64,000 bases of DNA from Lysobacterales bacterium (GCA_028285525.1 JANQOZ010000103.1:62001-126000), one strand, 5' to 3'; shown: positions 8,472 to 17,513, numbered from the stretch's first letter. Translations and numbers: made by a program. Notes: generated by a model from the letters alone, not told the origin.

Positions 8472-10618
8472 TGACCTGGTACCGACATCCTCGGGTACTT
8501 GGCATTGTCACGTTCACCAGAAGAGCGCGCATCATCGCAAGCGCTGCCCTCGGTTCCATTCCGTTTCCAAGACGAAAGGCGGGCAAAGACCTCGATTGGG
8601 AAAGCGGCTTAACGGTAGTAATCCCCGAACGCGGACGCCCAGAGCTTCTTAAAAGCTGCCTGGAGAGCCTTGAAGTGGCGTTGAGGAAAGTTCCGGAGCA
8701 ATCGGAGGTCATTGTTGTTGTTAATGGCACGGAGCCGGAGGCCTATAGGGAACTGGTCGAGCAGCACCAACGTATCCAGTGGATTTTTCATATCGTCCCT
8801 CTCGGCTTTAGCGACGCCATTCATGCAGGTGTGCGCAGAGCCGCTCATCCAGCCGTCTACCTGCTCAACAACGACATGGAACTTGAGCCCGCTGCCCTGG
8901 CTGAGGCGATCCAGTGGCGGGGCCCAAGGGTGTTCGCAGTGACCTCGCAAATTCTATTTCGCAACGGTCGACGGCAGGAAACCGGCTGGACAACCCTCCA
9001 GTACGTGCACGGTCGCTCTCGTCCGAACCACCTAGAGCCGAAAGAGGCTCTCTGGGCCCGCGGCGCAGCATACGCAGGCGGAGGCTCGGGTCTTTTCCAT
9101 CGACAAACGCTACTGAAGATGATGGCGCGACCGGATCCCTACCACCCGTTCTATTGGGAGGATGTGGACTGGAGCGTGAAGGCTTGGAGAGAAGGATACG
9201 AGATACGGTTTTGCAGCACCTCCAAGGCATGGCACGGCCACCGCAAGACTGTTGAGAAGTTTTATGAGGACAAAGAGATTGAACGAGTCGTAAGGCGAAA
9301 TGCCCGGGTTTTTGATCTACACAACCCGCACCCAGATTCCACGCTCAGGTGCGCCTGGGAGATGCTTTACGAGTTAGACGGGATATCACTCAAAGAGCTT
9401 TCCCAACCCCGCGCGCTGAAGACGCTCATGCAGGACCGCAGGCGTAATAAAACGGCCCCATTTCGTGAGACTCCCATCGGGTCCGCCCACCTCCAACTGG
9501 TGCAACGCAGAGTTTCGAAGCGGCCATCGGTGCTTATTGTCTCCCCTTTTTGTGTCTTGCCGGCTCGCCATGGCGGTGCAAAGAGAACCATCGAACTTGC
9601 GAGAAGTCTCAGGGAAGATTTTGCCGTCCATCTGTTAACCGATGAGGCTGAGCTATACGATTTCGCGAAGGACAAAGATGAGGCAGCTATCTTCGAAACC
9701 ATCGCATGCTGCGGATCGCGACCCGTTTCGGGGGAAAACAGGTTGGAGCGCCTGCTTAGCCACGCGCACGAGGAGTTTCGTCAAGCGCTTCGGTGCCGGA
9801 TCGAGCTGTTACGACCAGCTATTGTCCAAATTGAGCACGTAGAACTCGCCATGTTGCGCTCGGTGGTACCGCCATGGTGCAGCGCAACTCTGATGGCACA
9901 CGACGTGCTTCTTGAGACTTCAACAGGCTCGACTCGTGCCGACAATATCGAACGTGAAGCCTATAAGCAGTTCGACCTGAATGTCGTTTGTAGCGATCAG
10001 GATGCTGAATTGGCTCGTCGCTACGGGACTGTTCTGATCGTGCCGAATGGGGCTACGTCGAATCAATATGAGCCTTCCGCGAAAGACCCACACATTCTTT
10101 TTGTTGGACCTTTCCGCGCAGTTCAGAATGAGAGCGCGATTCTTTGGTTTCTTCGACGGGTTTACCCATCGCTAAAAAAACAATTACCAGACCTTCGCCT
10201 AACAGTTGTTGGTGGCGCGGGCTGCAATACGTCGACTAAGACCTCATCGGAGTTTCGGCTTCCGGGCGTGTCCGTTGTGGAAGAGGTAGATGACCTCGCA
10301 GGCTTGCACAGGGCTTGCACTATTGCGATCAATCCGGCTTTCGTCATGCGGGGATCTTCGATCAAGGTCTTCGACTCCCTAGCTCAGGGCCGCTGCTGCG
10401 TGACGAATCGTATTGCGTGCAGAGGCGTAGACCCAAAATCACCGGCTCTCGTTCTCGCCGATTCCGCTGAGGAATGGATCGAAAAAATGTCGATGTTGCT
10501 TTTTGACCACGAAGCGCGCTGGCGACGCGAACGCGAGCAGCTGGCGCAGTCCGCGAGTTTGGATTGGTCAATTCCTGGCCAAATTCTGAACCGGGCCTAC
10601 AAGGATTTACTGGGATGA
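8471..10618 (+). CDS. Two-domain glycosyltransferase (GT2 plus GT4-like)
   Basis: A 715-residue protein with two glycosyltransferase modules. Residues about 45-290 are GT-A, family 2: TVVIPERGRPELLKSCL at the start, the metal-binding LNNDMEL in place of a canonical DxD, and YWEDVDWSVKAW near its end. Residues about 347-715 are GT-B, family 4-like: VLIVSPFCVLPARHGGAKRT, the NGAT segment, ILFVGPF, LTVVGGAG and the donor-site helix with SSIKVFDSLAQG. Such fusions add two successive sugars in surface-polysaccharide or O-antigen pathways. The protein overlaps its neighbours on both sides (TAATG, then ATGA), so the four-gene unit is a coupled operon. No membrane segment, so it is presumably cytoplasmic. 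Confidence 0.88.
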   Translation: MTWYRHPRVLGIVTFTRRARIIASAALGSIPFPRRKAGKDLDWESGLTVVIPERGRPELLKSCLESLEVALRKVPEQSEVIVVVNGTEPEAYRELVEQHQRIQWIFHIVPLGFSDAIHAGVRRAAHPAVYLLNNDMELEPAALAEAIQWRGPRVFAVTSQILFRNGRRQETGWTTLQYVHGRSRPNHLEPKEALWARGAAYAGGGSGLFHRQTLLKMMARPDPYHPFYWEDVDWSVKAWREGYEIRFCSTSKAWHGHRKTVEKFYEDKEIERVVRRNARVFDLHNPHPDSTLRCAWEMLYELDGISLKELSQPRALKTLMQDRRRNKTAPFRETPIGSAHLQLVQRRVSKRPSVLIVSPFCVLPARHGGAKRTIELARSLREDFAVHLLTDEAELYDFAKDKDEAAIFETIACCGSRPVSGENRLERLLSHAHEEFRQALRCRIELLRPAIVQIEHVELAMLRSVVPPWCSATLMAHDVLLETSTGSTRADNIEREAYKQFDLNVVCSDQDAELARRYGTVLIVPNGATSNQYEPSAKDPHILFVGPFRAVQNESAILWFLRRVYPSLKKQLPDLRLTVVGGAGCNTSTKTSSEFRLPGVSVVEEVDDLAGLHRACTIAINPAFVMRGSSIKVFDSLAQGRCCVTNRIACRGVDPKSPALVLADSAEEWIEKMSMLLFDHEARWRREREQLAQSASLDWSIPGQILNRAYKDLLG

Positions 10619-11307
10619 TCACACGGCACTCCATATTCAGGAAGACATCCGGCACTTGTGATTCAGACCCGCCCCACTCAAACCGTCGTCTAGATCTATA
10701 CGACAAGGCGTTTGGCAACCGTCGGCGAGAATCTTTGAAAATCCTACAGTTGGGCGTTCACAAAGGGGAATCCTTACGCATGTGGACCAGCGTATTCCCA
10801 AAGGCCGAAATCGTTGGCGTTGATACCAATTGCCCCGAACTCAAAGATCGTCGAGTAACGCTTCATGAAGGGGAGCAGACAGACCACCGATTCCTCACGC
10901 AGCTAGGCCTTAAACATGCACCCACGGGCTTCGACCTCGTGATAGATAATGCCTCTCATATTGGCGCAAAATCTCTGAAGAGTTTTTGGACAATCTTCCC
11001 GCGGTTTGTGAAAGCGGGGGGCGCATATTCGATCGAAGACTGGGGGACGGGATACAGCGAAGCTTGGTCCGATGGGGGCACGCCTGACCACATCGGTTGT
11101 CCGTCGATCGATGTTGAGGTTGTCCAACCCGGGCATGGCCTCGGGATGGTGGGCTTCATCAAACAACTAATCGACGAAGTTGGACTAGCAGACATCACTG
11201 ACGCGGAGCGAGGCCTGCCGCCGACACAGCAATCGCTGATCGAACGCCTTGAGATCGCGCCAGGAATTGCAATGGCATGGCGATCAGAGGCTCTTCCGAG
11301 ATGGTAG
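10615..11307 (+). CDS. SAM-dependent methyltransferase, CmcI/macrocin type
   Basis: About 230 residues from the ATG at 10615, which overlaps the glycosyltransferase stop (ATGA); a TTG at 10564 is less likely. SAM-binding motif I is LQLGVHKGESLRMW, followed by EIVGVDTNCPEL, FDLVIDNASHIG, and GGAYSIEDWGTGY. This is the pattern of class I methyltransferases related to cephalosporin hydroxylase CmcI and macrocin O-methyltransferase, in which aspartates in the D-N-x-S-H and E-D-W segments bind metal. In this context methylation of a sugar hydroxyl is the natural inference. The downstream aminotransferase overlaps its 3' end. Confidence 0.85.
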   Translation: MITRHSIFRKTSGTCDSDPPHSNRRLDLYDKAFGNRRRESLKILQLGVHKGESLRMWTSVFPKAEIVGVDTNCPELKDRRVTLHEGEQTDHRFLTQLGLKHAPTGFDLVIDNASHIGAKSLKSFWTIFPRFVKAGGAYSIEDWGTGYSEAWSDGGTPDHIGCPSIDVEVVQPGHGLGMVGFIKQLIDEVGLADITDAERGLPPTQQSLIERLEIAPGIAMAWRSEALPRW

Positions 11308-12437
11308 CTAAGCGAATACCTGTATACGTTCCGCAACCACCAGCCAATGCTGAGAAATACGTGAATCACGCTATCCGCGAAAATTGGATCGGATCGTCGG
11401 TCAAGGACCCAAGCGTTGACTACTTGTCGAGACTCGAAAATAAGTTTGCCGACTTTTGTGGCAGAAGTTATGCCTCTGCAGTCAGCAGTGGCACTACGGC
11501 ACTGCGACTTACTTGGGAAATATTGGGGATTGGGGACGGAGACGAAGTTGTTGTTCCTGACCTCACAATGATCGCGGTTGCCTCGACGCTCACTCAAGCC
11601 GGCGGGACACCAGTCTTCGCGGACGTTGACGAGTTCAACTACTGCATCGACCCTGCGCAGATTAAAAACCTAATCACACCGAGAACTCGAGCGATAGTCG
11701 CTGCCCATAGCTACGGTCAACCACCTGATCTATGTGCTCTGCGAAGGGTCGCGGAAGATCACGGGATCTGGCTGGTCGAGGATGCCGCGCAGGGGCTTGG
11801 TGCCGTGTGTGCCGGCAGACCCGCCGGCGGCTGGGGACATATTGCGTGTTTTAGCCTGTATGCCAACAAGCTGGTCACCGCAGGCGAAGGCGGAATGCTG
11901 GTCATGGACGACGCGGCACTTTACGAGCAAGCGGAGCTCAAGAAAAACCATGTGTTTCAATCTCGCAGGTTCGAACACGATGAAATCGGGTTCAACTTCA
12001 GGCTCGGAAACCTGGCGGCCGCGTACGCATGCGCCTCTTTTGAGGAACTCCCACAAAACTGCCATGTCCGGAAGAAAATCACGGCTGCGTACCAGACGCG
12101 GCTCGCTGAAACACCGGGACTGAGCTTTCAACAGCGAATCCCCGATACAGAGACAAACTCTTGGATGACGACGTTGCGTGTCGGACCTGAGTATCCAATA
12201 TCAAGAGATGAGCTGGCGGAAAGGCTTGATCTCGAATACAACATTGAAACGCGACCATTCTTTGCCCCAATCCATCGCCAACGCCCATTTCGTGCGTTAA
12301 AGCAGCGAGATCTTCCAGTGATATCGCCGACCCTAGCCCGCCAGGGTCTGTATTTGCCTTCTGGCGCGGCCTACAGTGAAGATTCTATTTCGCGAGTCTG
12401 CGATGCGGTCGTTGAAATCTCGCAGCTGACTCATTGA
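11301..12437 (+). CDS. DegT/DnrJ/EryC1/StrS family PLP-dependent aminotransferase
   Basis: About 378 residues from the ATG at 11301; an ATG at 11277 adds eight residues and cannot be excluded. Family hallmarks are SSGTTALRL near the start, VVPDLTMIAVAST, the PLP-ring contact EDAAQGLGA, and the catalytic lysine in LYANKLVTAGEGGM. Enzymes of this family transaminate a nucleotide-linked keto sugar (for example perosamine or related 4-amino sugars) with glutamate. It closes the four-gene overlapping operon that starts at 7455 and probably supplies the amino sugar transferred by the two-domain glycosyltransferase. Confidence 0.9.
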   Translation: MVAKRIPVYVPQPPANAEKYVNHAIRENWIGSSVKDPSVDYLSRLENKFADFCGRSYASAVSSGTTALRLTWEILGIGDGDEVVVPDLTMIAVASTLTQAGGTPVFADVDEFNYCIDPAQIKNLITPRTRAIVAAHSYGQPPDLCALRRVAEDHGIWLVEDAAQGLGAVCAGRPAGGWGHIACFSLYANKLVTAGEGGMLVMDDAALYEQAELKKNHVFQSRRFEHDEIGFNFRLGNLAAAYACASFEELPQNCHVRKKITAAYQTRLAETPGLSFQQRIPDTETNSWMTTLRVGPEYPISRDELAERLDLEYNIETRPFFAPIHRQRPFRALKQRDLPVISPTLARQGLYLPSGAAYSEDSISRVCDAVVEISQLTH

Positions 12438-12681
12438 ATGGAGATTGGTGCATAACCTCTCGCCGAAGACACCGTACCCGACGGCCGCTCTTGTATCTGT
12501 TGATGCCGCGTTAGTTTTTCGTGGATCAGCTGTGCAGCGTCGTGAATCGTACTGCAAATCATGCAACGGGCGAACCGGTAACCTAATGCCGCTGACGGTT
12601 GGCCGAACACGCTTTTGGTTCGCCGACGTTGCCTAGGTGTTCGATGCCGCTGCCCTGGTTCTGATGTCTGCGCAGCCAGCA

Positions 12682-13671
12682 TTAGTGGTCTGAGGTAAGG
12701 GACCCGAGCCATTCGCTGATAGTCTGCAGGTAGCCCGACGCCAGCGGCCCACGGTGGTGGTCTCCGCTCGCTGCCGGTAACCGGATGCCGTGGTCGGCGC
12801 CCGCAAAAACACGCACCGTCACGTTGGCGTTTCCCGCCAACGCAAGACCTTGGCGCCAGCGTTCTAGCGCCAGCGTGGTGGGTTGCTGGCGGTCGGCGTC
12901 GCCGAATATGAGCAGCACGGGACAGTTCATGGTGGCGATAGACAGCAGAGGATCGAAGGTAGCTACCCAGGCCCACTGAGGTTGGAACTCCTCTGACGGA
13001 GTGATTCGAGCCAGGTTGGCGTGACGGGTCCACGGCTGATGCTGGGTTTGGTCGATCCGGTCAAGCAGTTCATGTCGCCCCTCGCCGGTCCCCAGAAAGC
13101 GAAAGTATTTGCCCAGGACGGCGAAAGCTTCGGCCGAAAATTCTGGAGCGAGGCCGGCCGCCCGAAAAGCCTGATCGTAGCTGTAAAGTTCGGATTGCAG
13201 CGGGCTGGCGCCACCTCCGGACACCACGATGGCAAAAGCAATCTTCGGATCTTCGGCAATTACAAGGGGAATGATCCAGCCCGCCTGGCTGACGCCCCAA
13301 AGGCCGATACGCTCGGGATCGAATCCGGGTCGGGTTCGCAGGAACGCCACCGCCGCGGCCACATCTGATTTGAGGTCCTGCAGGGACGCTTCCGTCCAGC
13401 TGCCAGTGGATTCACCCGAGCCGCGCTTGTCGAACGCCAGCACACCGATACCGGCATCAGTGAAGGTCTTCGCATAGGTCAGCGCTCCTTCGCGGGTATG
13501 GGGACCGGACCCATGCACAAAAACAACGCCGGGGTGATTCGTTTGGTGGTCGGGCCGCACCAGCGCTCCGCTGAGCGAAATCTCGCCATTGGTAAACGTG
13601 ACTGCTTCAGGTGCACCGCCGTGAGCGCACACTGTCAGTGATATCAGCAAAAGGAAAATCGGTAAGCGCAT
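12682..13671 (-). CDS. Exported alpha/beta hydrolase (dienelactone-hydrolase/S9-like)
   Basis: A 329-residue protein with a signal peptide (PIFLLLISLTVCAHGGA). The alpha/beta-hydrolase fold is plain: VVFVHGSGPH forms the oxyanion region, the nucleophile elbow is GVSQAG with Ser128, the acid is in LIFGDADRQQP, and the histidine is in AGADHGIRL. Homologues are generally esterases or peptidases of broad substrate range. It stands alone, antisense to its neighbours. The 244 bases between it and the aminotransferase (12438-12681) hold no gene that I can support. Confidence 0.88.
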   Translation of the reverse strand: MRLPIFLLLISLTVCAHGGAPEAVTFTNGEISLSGALVRPDHQTNHPGVVFVHGSGPHTREGALTYAKTFTDAGIGVLAFDKRGSGESTGSWTEASLQDLKSDVAAAVAFLRTRPGFDPERIGLWGVSQAGWIIPLVIAEDPKIAFAIVVSGGGASPLQSELYSYDQAFRAAGLAPEFSAEAFAVLGKYFRFLGTGEGRHELLDRIDQTQHQPWTRHANLARITPSEEFQPQWAWVATFDPLLSIATMNCPVLLIFGDADRQQPTTLALERWRQGLALAGNANVTVRVFAGADHGIRLPAASGDHHRGPLASGYLQTISEWLGSLTSDH

Positions 13672-13778
13672 GAATCATCCTCGCGTATTGCTGAGAAGAC
13701 GCCGTCGGCCTGCTCAGCGTTACGTTATCTCAGCGATTCTCCGTCCGGAACCAGGGGCTACGACTCTCCGGTCCCGGA

Positions 13779-13801
13779 AATCTGGGGTCCAATCTGGGGT
13801 C
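13779..13801. repeat. Tandem 11-bp repeat and GGGGTCAGG motif
   Basis: AATCTGGGGTC occurs twice with a 12-base period, and the second copy runs into AGGCCCTGCC. The reverse complement of the GGGGTCAGG core appears again at about 21838-21847. GGGGTCAG-type words are frequent around REP-associated tyrosine transposases in gammaproteobacteria, so this may be a degenerate REP-type element. The surrounding 13672-13963 has no gene that I can support. Confidence 0.4.
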
Positions 13802-13963
13802 AGGCCCTGCCTTGCCACATCCGCGGTTAGCACGGTTAGGCAATCTAGGGTCCTGCTCGCAACGCTAGGGCAGAAGGGCTTTGTGTTGCCGGCGGAATCG
13901 AGTGTGGCGTCGCAAGAGCTGACCGACAGAGTCAAACCGTGTTTCGCGGGCAACTCACTTTTC

Positions 13964-14296
13964 TCAAGCGGCTTGCGAGTCCAGCTCGCTCAATTTCTCC
14001 AAGGTATCAGGAAATTTCCTGACCATCAGTATTAATGCAGCGGCCTGTGCATTGGGGCGCGCTCGGCCCTGCTCCCAGTTTTCCAACGTGCGCGGCGACA
14101 CGCGTAGGCGACGCGCAAAGACAGCGCGCGAAACCTGCAACTGCTCACGCGTGTCCCGGATGAGTTCAGCATCGATCTCAAGTGGCGGGAGCTGCTCCAC
14201 GACATGCGACCGCAGCGTAATCTTGCCTTCGCGATGCTGGCGCATGGCGTCGACGCCTTCCATCAATTCCCCAAACAATTTTCGCTTCTTTTTCAC
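13964..14296 (-). CDS. NadS/HigA-type helix-turn-helix antitoxin
   Basis: A 110-residue DNA-binding protein. The helix-turn-helix occupies about residues 48-85 (SRAVFARRLRVSPRTLENWEQGRARPN), and the preceding LRSHVVEQLPPLEIDAELIRDTREQL is typical of NadS-family antitoxins of RelE/HigB2-like toxins. Such antitoxins repress their own operon and neutralise the toxin. The start is GTG at 14296, overlapping the toxin-remnant stop in a GTGA, the normal toxin-first arrangement. The toxin is reduced to about 43 residues, so this is an orphan antitoxin that may persist as a regulator or as an anti-addiction gene. Confidence 0.85.
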   Translation of the reverse strand: MKKKRKLFGELMEGVDAMRQHREGKITLRSHVVEQLPPLEIDAELIRDTREQLQVSRAVFARRLRVSPRTLENWEQGRARPNAQAAALILMVRKFPDTLEKLSELDSQAA

Positions 14297-14424
14297 CGCT
14301 GCATTCTCCTACTCTCCAACTCCGCTTCAATCGCGTTCTTTAACGCTCTTTTCTCGTCAGGCGTCAGGTCCGCCAGCTCGTCCTTGTCGTAGACACTGAA
14401 AAACCAGATTTTAGAGCTCTCCTC
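14293..14424 (-). pseudogene. C-terminal remnant of a RelE/HigB-type toxin
   Basis: In the frame that ends in the TGA overlapping the antitoxin start, the sequence reads KIWFFSVYDKDELADLTPDEKRAL and on to ELESRRMQR. This is the C-terminal strand and helix expected for HigB2/RelE-like toxins, whose ends commonly read FLYPKNE-x-DDLTP. A TAA lies in frame at 14425-14427 and no start codon is available, so about two thirds of the usual 100-110 residues are gone. The coupling to the antitoxin GTG is intact. Confidence 0.7.
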
Positions 14425-14826
14425 TTATTTCCCGATAATCCCGGGATGTAAAAAAAATTGCAGCAGATCGTCTAGCCTGCAATGGCCAAATACCGGGCGG
14501 ATCCTGGCCATGTATTTTGGTAGTCGCTCTGTGTCCGCTTCGCCTTCTGCGGCAATTCCATGATGACGTACCGATCAAAGACCTCCCACAAGCGCTGATC
14601 CCGACGGGTTACTACTCAGCCGGGGTGGTCACGGCTTGTGAGATCGACTACACGCCCGCCGCAGGCCGTTGTCGTTTCGCAGGCTGCGAAAAAGCGCCGC
14701 TTAATTCGGGCGGCAGGTCCGCAAAGTGGGTCGGAGACCTTTCTATTGCTGCGTCAATGGACCGCGTCACTGCGCTTCGCAGTGACGCAGATAGGTTGCG
14801 ACCGTCTGGCCGAGCCGCCTGGTGAC
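14425..14826. other. 402-base stretch without a supportable gene
   Basis: Between the toxin remnant and the desaturase stop. Open frames here (for example 14517-14825 on the plus strand) have no ribosome binding site, no recognisable motif and unusual composition, so I do not call them. The stretch contains a perfect hairpin at 14764-14788. The AT-rich part at 14425-14470 is the breakpoint side of the toxin remnant. Confidence 0.5.
14764..14788. terminator. Perfect 11-bp hairpin, possible terminator or REP element
   Basis: GCGTCACTGCG, a 3-base loop CTT, then CGCAGTGACGC, with no mismatch. It lies about 40 bases past the stop of the minus-strand desaturase gene, where a terminator would sit. 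It lacks a clean T-run on either side, so a REP-type or protein-binding hairpin is an alternative. Confidence 0.5.
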
Positions 14827-15783
14827 TCAGGTTTCCAGCTTCCTGAGTTCGCTCGGCTTAATTTGGGTAATGCCTTCGCGGGCCGGCAAACTCTCGGGCG
14901 TCTGGATATCCCATGCCAGCCCCATTCGTTCGAGCAGCAAGATGAACTGATATCCGATGTCAATCTGCCCCGGATACAATCCATGGCAGGCAGAAGCAGG
15001 AAATGCGTGATGGTTGTTATGCCAACTCTCGCCCATCGACATAATCGCTGCCCAGGGTACGTCATGCGCCTGGACGGCTCCGTTGTCAACCAGCCAGCTT
15101 TGCGGCCCGTGCGAGTGGCAGATATAGCCAACAAACCAGTGCATCGAAACGCCGACCGTTACGCGAACCATTACCCCCCAGACTAACCATGGGACACCGC
15201 CTATGAGAAACAACAACACGGCAACGGGGAGTTGCTGAAGCATCCAGGTCCTTTGCAGGAACCGATAGAACGGATCATCGCCGATACCGGGACCGGGATC
15301 GAAGCCCGGAGGGTTCGTCAGTCGCAACCGGCAGTGAAGATTCCACCAAGCATCTTTCAAGAATCCGTGGCCGTGTTTCAAAAACGGATGGCAGTCGCTT
15401 TGGCGCTGCGCCCAGTCGCGGAAATCGTGGGATTGAATCACCCAAAATGGTCCCTGCATGCCAACGAGCGTGCCAGACCAGACAAGCCCCCGTTCCAGCC
15501 ACTTTGGGCACTTGAAAGTGCGATGAATGAGGCGGCGATGAAATCCCACGGAGTGCCCAGTGCACATCGTTAATTCCAGCACAACTATGAAGACTAGCAG
15601 AGCGTCCCAGGTGAAATACATGGGGCCAAGGATCAGGGAGCCGATCAACATCCCTCCATTCCAAAGCGAGCGAGACGCGTCCCAGACCACCGTCCCCTCC
15701 ATGGGATCGGCATTTGGATGAATCCTAAGCGAATTCACCTTGTAGGGACCGCTGGCTGCGTCGTTTTTCGTATTCGCGTTCAT
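14827..15783 (-). CDS. Acyl-CoA/fatty-acid desaturase (SCD/OLE1 type)
   Basis: 318 residues from the ATG at 15783, chosen because GAGGT precedes it at good spacing; the longer frame to 15870 starts at a poor site. The three histidine boxes of membrane di-iron desaturases are present: H77-H82-H87 in GHSVGFHRRLIH, H119 to H132 in HDFRDWAQRQSDCH, and HNNHH at 255-259. The four or so membrane helices lie around them. The enzyme introduces a cis double bond (usually delta-9) into acyl chains at the cytoplasmic face of the membrane, adjusting fluidity. A membrane-linked AraC regulator lies 177 bases upstream on the same strand and could control it. Confidence 0.9.
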   Translation of the reverse strand: MNANTKNDAASGPYKVNSLRIHPNADPMEGTVVWDASRSLWNGGMLIGSLILGPMYFTWDALLVFIVVLELTMCTGHSVGFHRRLIHRTFKCPKWLERGLVWSGTLVGMQGPFWVIQSHDFRDWAQRQSDCHPFLKHGHGFLKDAWWNLHCRLRLTNPPGFDPGPGIGDDPFYRFLQRTWMLQQLPVAVLLFLIGGVPWLVWGVMVRVTVGVSMHWFVGYICHSHGPQSWLVDNGAVQAHDVPWAAIMSMGESWHNNHHAFPASACHGLYPGQIDIGYQFILLLERMGLAWDIQTPESLPAREGITQIKPSELRKLET

Positions 15784-15960
15784 TGCTGACCTCAATTCTG
15801 TGCAGATAAGGGACTGCTTAATTACTTGATTTGCGCCCCCTTGTAAGGATCGCAGTGCCATGCTGCACAAGCAGATCAGCGATTACTTCTGGATTGATCT
15901 ATCGAGAGTAGAAAATTCGTAAATCCAACATAATCAGTTAGTTGAAAGACTCCGAAAAGA

Positions 15961-16986
15961 TCATTTCGGTGATTGAGCGGCAGCCTGACGTTTCCTGAAT
16001 GCTGCCGGAGACTCACCGGCAATCTCCCGGAAAGCGGCATAGAAACTCGATTGAGATCCGAAACCCACCATCATGCCGATGGCCAGCACCGACGAACGTC
16101 CCTCATTCGCCAGCACTCGCTGTGCATCAGCCACTCGCTTTTCGCGGATGTAGCGGGAAACTCCCACGCCAAAATGCGAGTTAACAAGTTCCGAAACCTG
16201 GTGAGTGGTCAGGCCGACCTGTTTACTCAGCAAAGTCAGATTCAGGTTTTCGTTGCGATGGAGGTGCTCCTCGTCGAAAAGCCGTTCGATTTCTTTGGCC
16301 ACGGCAACAACATCCACTCCGCCGAGTGTCGATGCTACGTAGGCCGCGCGTGCTGAGTCACTCACGTTTACCAAAATTTCCGGGAAGATGAGCAGTGCGG
16401 CAGCGACGAGCACCACCGCCAAAGCAATCGACTGCGAATATCCCACAACGAAAGTCGCAGGTTTGACCCAGGGAACCGCAAGCACCAGCAATAGCACCGC
16501 AACCGCCAGAACCGCGAACATGCCGAAAAAAAACATCTCGAACCGAAACCTGGCAACGTAGCGCCGTATCCTGTTGACAAGACGCGCTATCCACAGCGAA
16601 TAACAGACGCCTATCGCAAAAGCCGTGGGAAGCACAACGTCCGATGGTAGCCATACGACCATCGAGACTGGCGCAAAATGAAGCAAATGCATCCATCTAA
16701 GCGAGTGCTCGGGCAAAAGCACCGAGCGGCTAAATAGATAGAACGATGGAGGAGTCATCAGTAGCAGCGCCAGGTAGCCCCCTGTCTCGATCAAAAAGGA
16801 TTCAGCTTGCATGAAGTGAAGGTGAAAGATCTGCAACGCAACCAGCGCTGCGGTTAGTGCTGTACACGAGCCAATGCCGGCCGCGGAGCGCTGTGCTCCA
16901 GGCAAGAAAAAAACGTACGCCATCAACAGAATTAACAGACTGATGATGGAATAGCCGATCATCACGGTGACAAAAGTGGATAGCAT
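15961..16986 (-). CDS. AraC-family regulator with N-terminal membrane domain
   Basis: 341 residues. The first about 215 residues carry six or seven hydrophobic helices (for example SIISLLILLMAYVFFL, GGYLALLLM, AVLAVAVLLLVLAVPW and SIALAVVLVAAALLIF). Residues about 235-335 are an AraC DNA-binding domain with NLTLLSKQVGLTTHQVSELVN as first helix-turn-helix and AIGMMVGFGSQSSFYAAFREIAGESPAAFRK as second. Membrane-anchored AraC proteins are thought to sense envelope or lipid signals. Its place just upstream of the desaturase on the same strand suggests lipid or membrane-state sensing; this is inference from position only. Confidence 0.88.
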   Translation of the reverse strand: MLSTFVTVMIGYSIISLLILLMAYVFFLPGAQRSAAGIGSCTALTAALVALQIFHLHFMQAESFLIETGGYLALLLMTPPSFYLFSRSVLLPEHSLRWMHLLHFAPVSMVVWLPSDVVLPTAFAIGVCYSLWIARLVNRIRRYVARFRFEMFFFGMFAVLAVAVLLLVLAVPWVKPATFVVGYSQSIALAVVLVAAALLIFPEILVNVSDSARAAYVASTLGGVDVVAVAKEIERLFDEEHLHRNENLNLTLLSKQVGLTTHQVSELVNSHFGVGVSRYIREKRVADAQRVLANEGRSSVLAIGMMVGFGSQSSFYAAFREIAGESPAAFRKRQAAAQSPK

Positions 16987-17513
16987 CGCGTTCTAAATTC
17001 CTGTCCAAGTGTCGACGCCGGCTTGCTCGCCAGCATAGATTCTCAGGGCTGTTGACGCCCTTTCCACTCGGTGTCAAAACCCAGCCAAGGATTGCCGTAG
17101 AACCAGCAACTTATCACGATATGCAGAGGGCTTTTTTTGATTCGCATTGTGATTTTAATCAACAGCTTGCGGACGCCAGTGACGATAGCCAGTCGCCCTG
17201 CCACGGCTTTGAGCTGGACGGCGAGCTGCGGCTCCCGCCAGACCACGCGCTCAAGTTCAACCTCGGCTGGCTCGATACCCGTTTTGACCGCTACCTGCCT
17301 TTTTGAATGCGACGCGCTGAATCTGTTTCTCCGATTCACTTTAGACCCCGGCGAACAGATCGAATACCTGCCGGGCCGACCGCAAAACGTAGGGCGGGAG
17401 CTTGCCTGCCAGCTGCAAGCCTGCGAATCCTTTGGGGGTAGCACCCACGTTGCGGCGTCTGCACAACAGATCCCGGCGAACGGCCGGAGACCAAGGGTCT
17501 AGGGAGCATAACC
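16987..17513. other. 527-base region without an intact gene; possible TonB-receptor scrap
   Basis: No complete gene is convincing. A plus-strand frame at about 17160-17306 reads CHGFELDGELRLPP then LKFNLGWLDTRFDRY, which resembles a strand pair from the barrel of TonB-dependent receptors (G-F-E-L-D-G is characteristic there). No plug, no start and no C-terminal aromatic end is seen, so at most this is a relic. The last bases (17499-17513) contain the AGGGAG ribosome binding site of the next gene. Confidence 0.35.

Noticed and set aside
12431..13033. Open minus-strand frame overlapping the end of the alpha/beta hydrolase gene
   Set aside because: It is out of frame with the hydrolase, has arginine/serine-rich shadow composition and no motif.
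14517..15186. Plus-strand open frames between the toxin remnant and the desaturase
   Set aside because: No ribosome binding site, no recognisable domain, and the longer one overlaps the well-supported desaturase.
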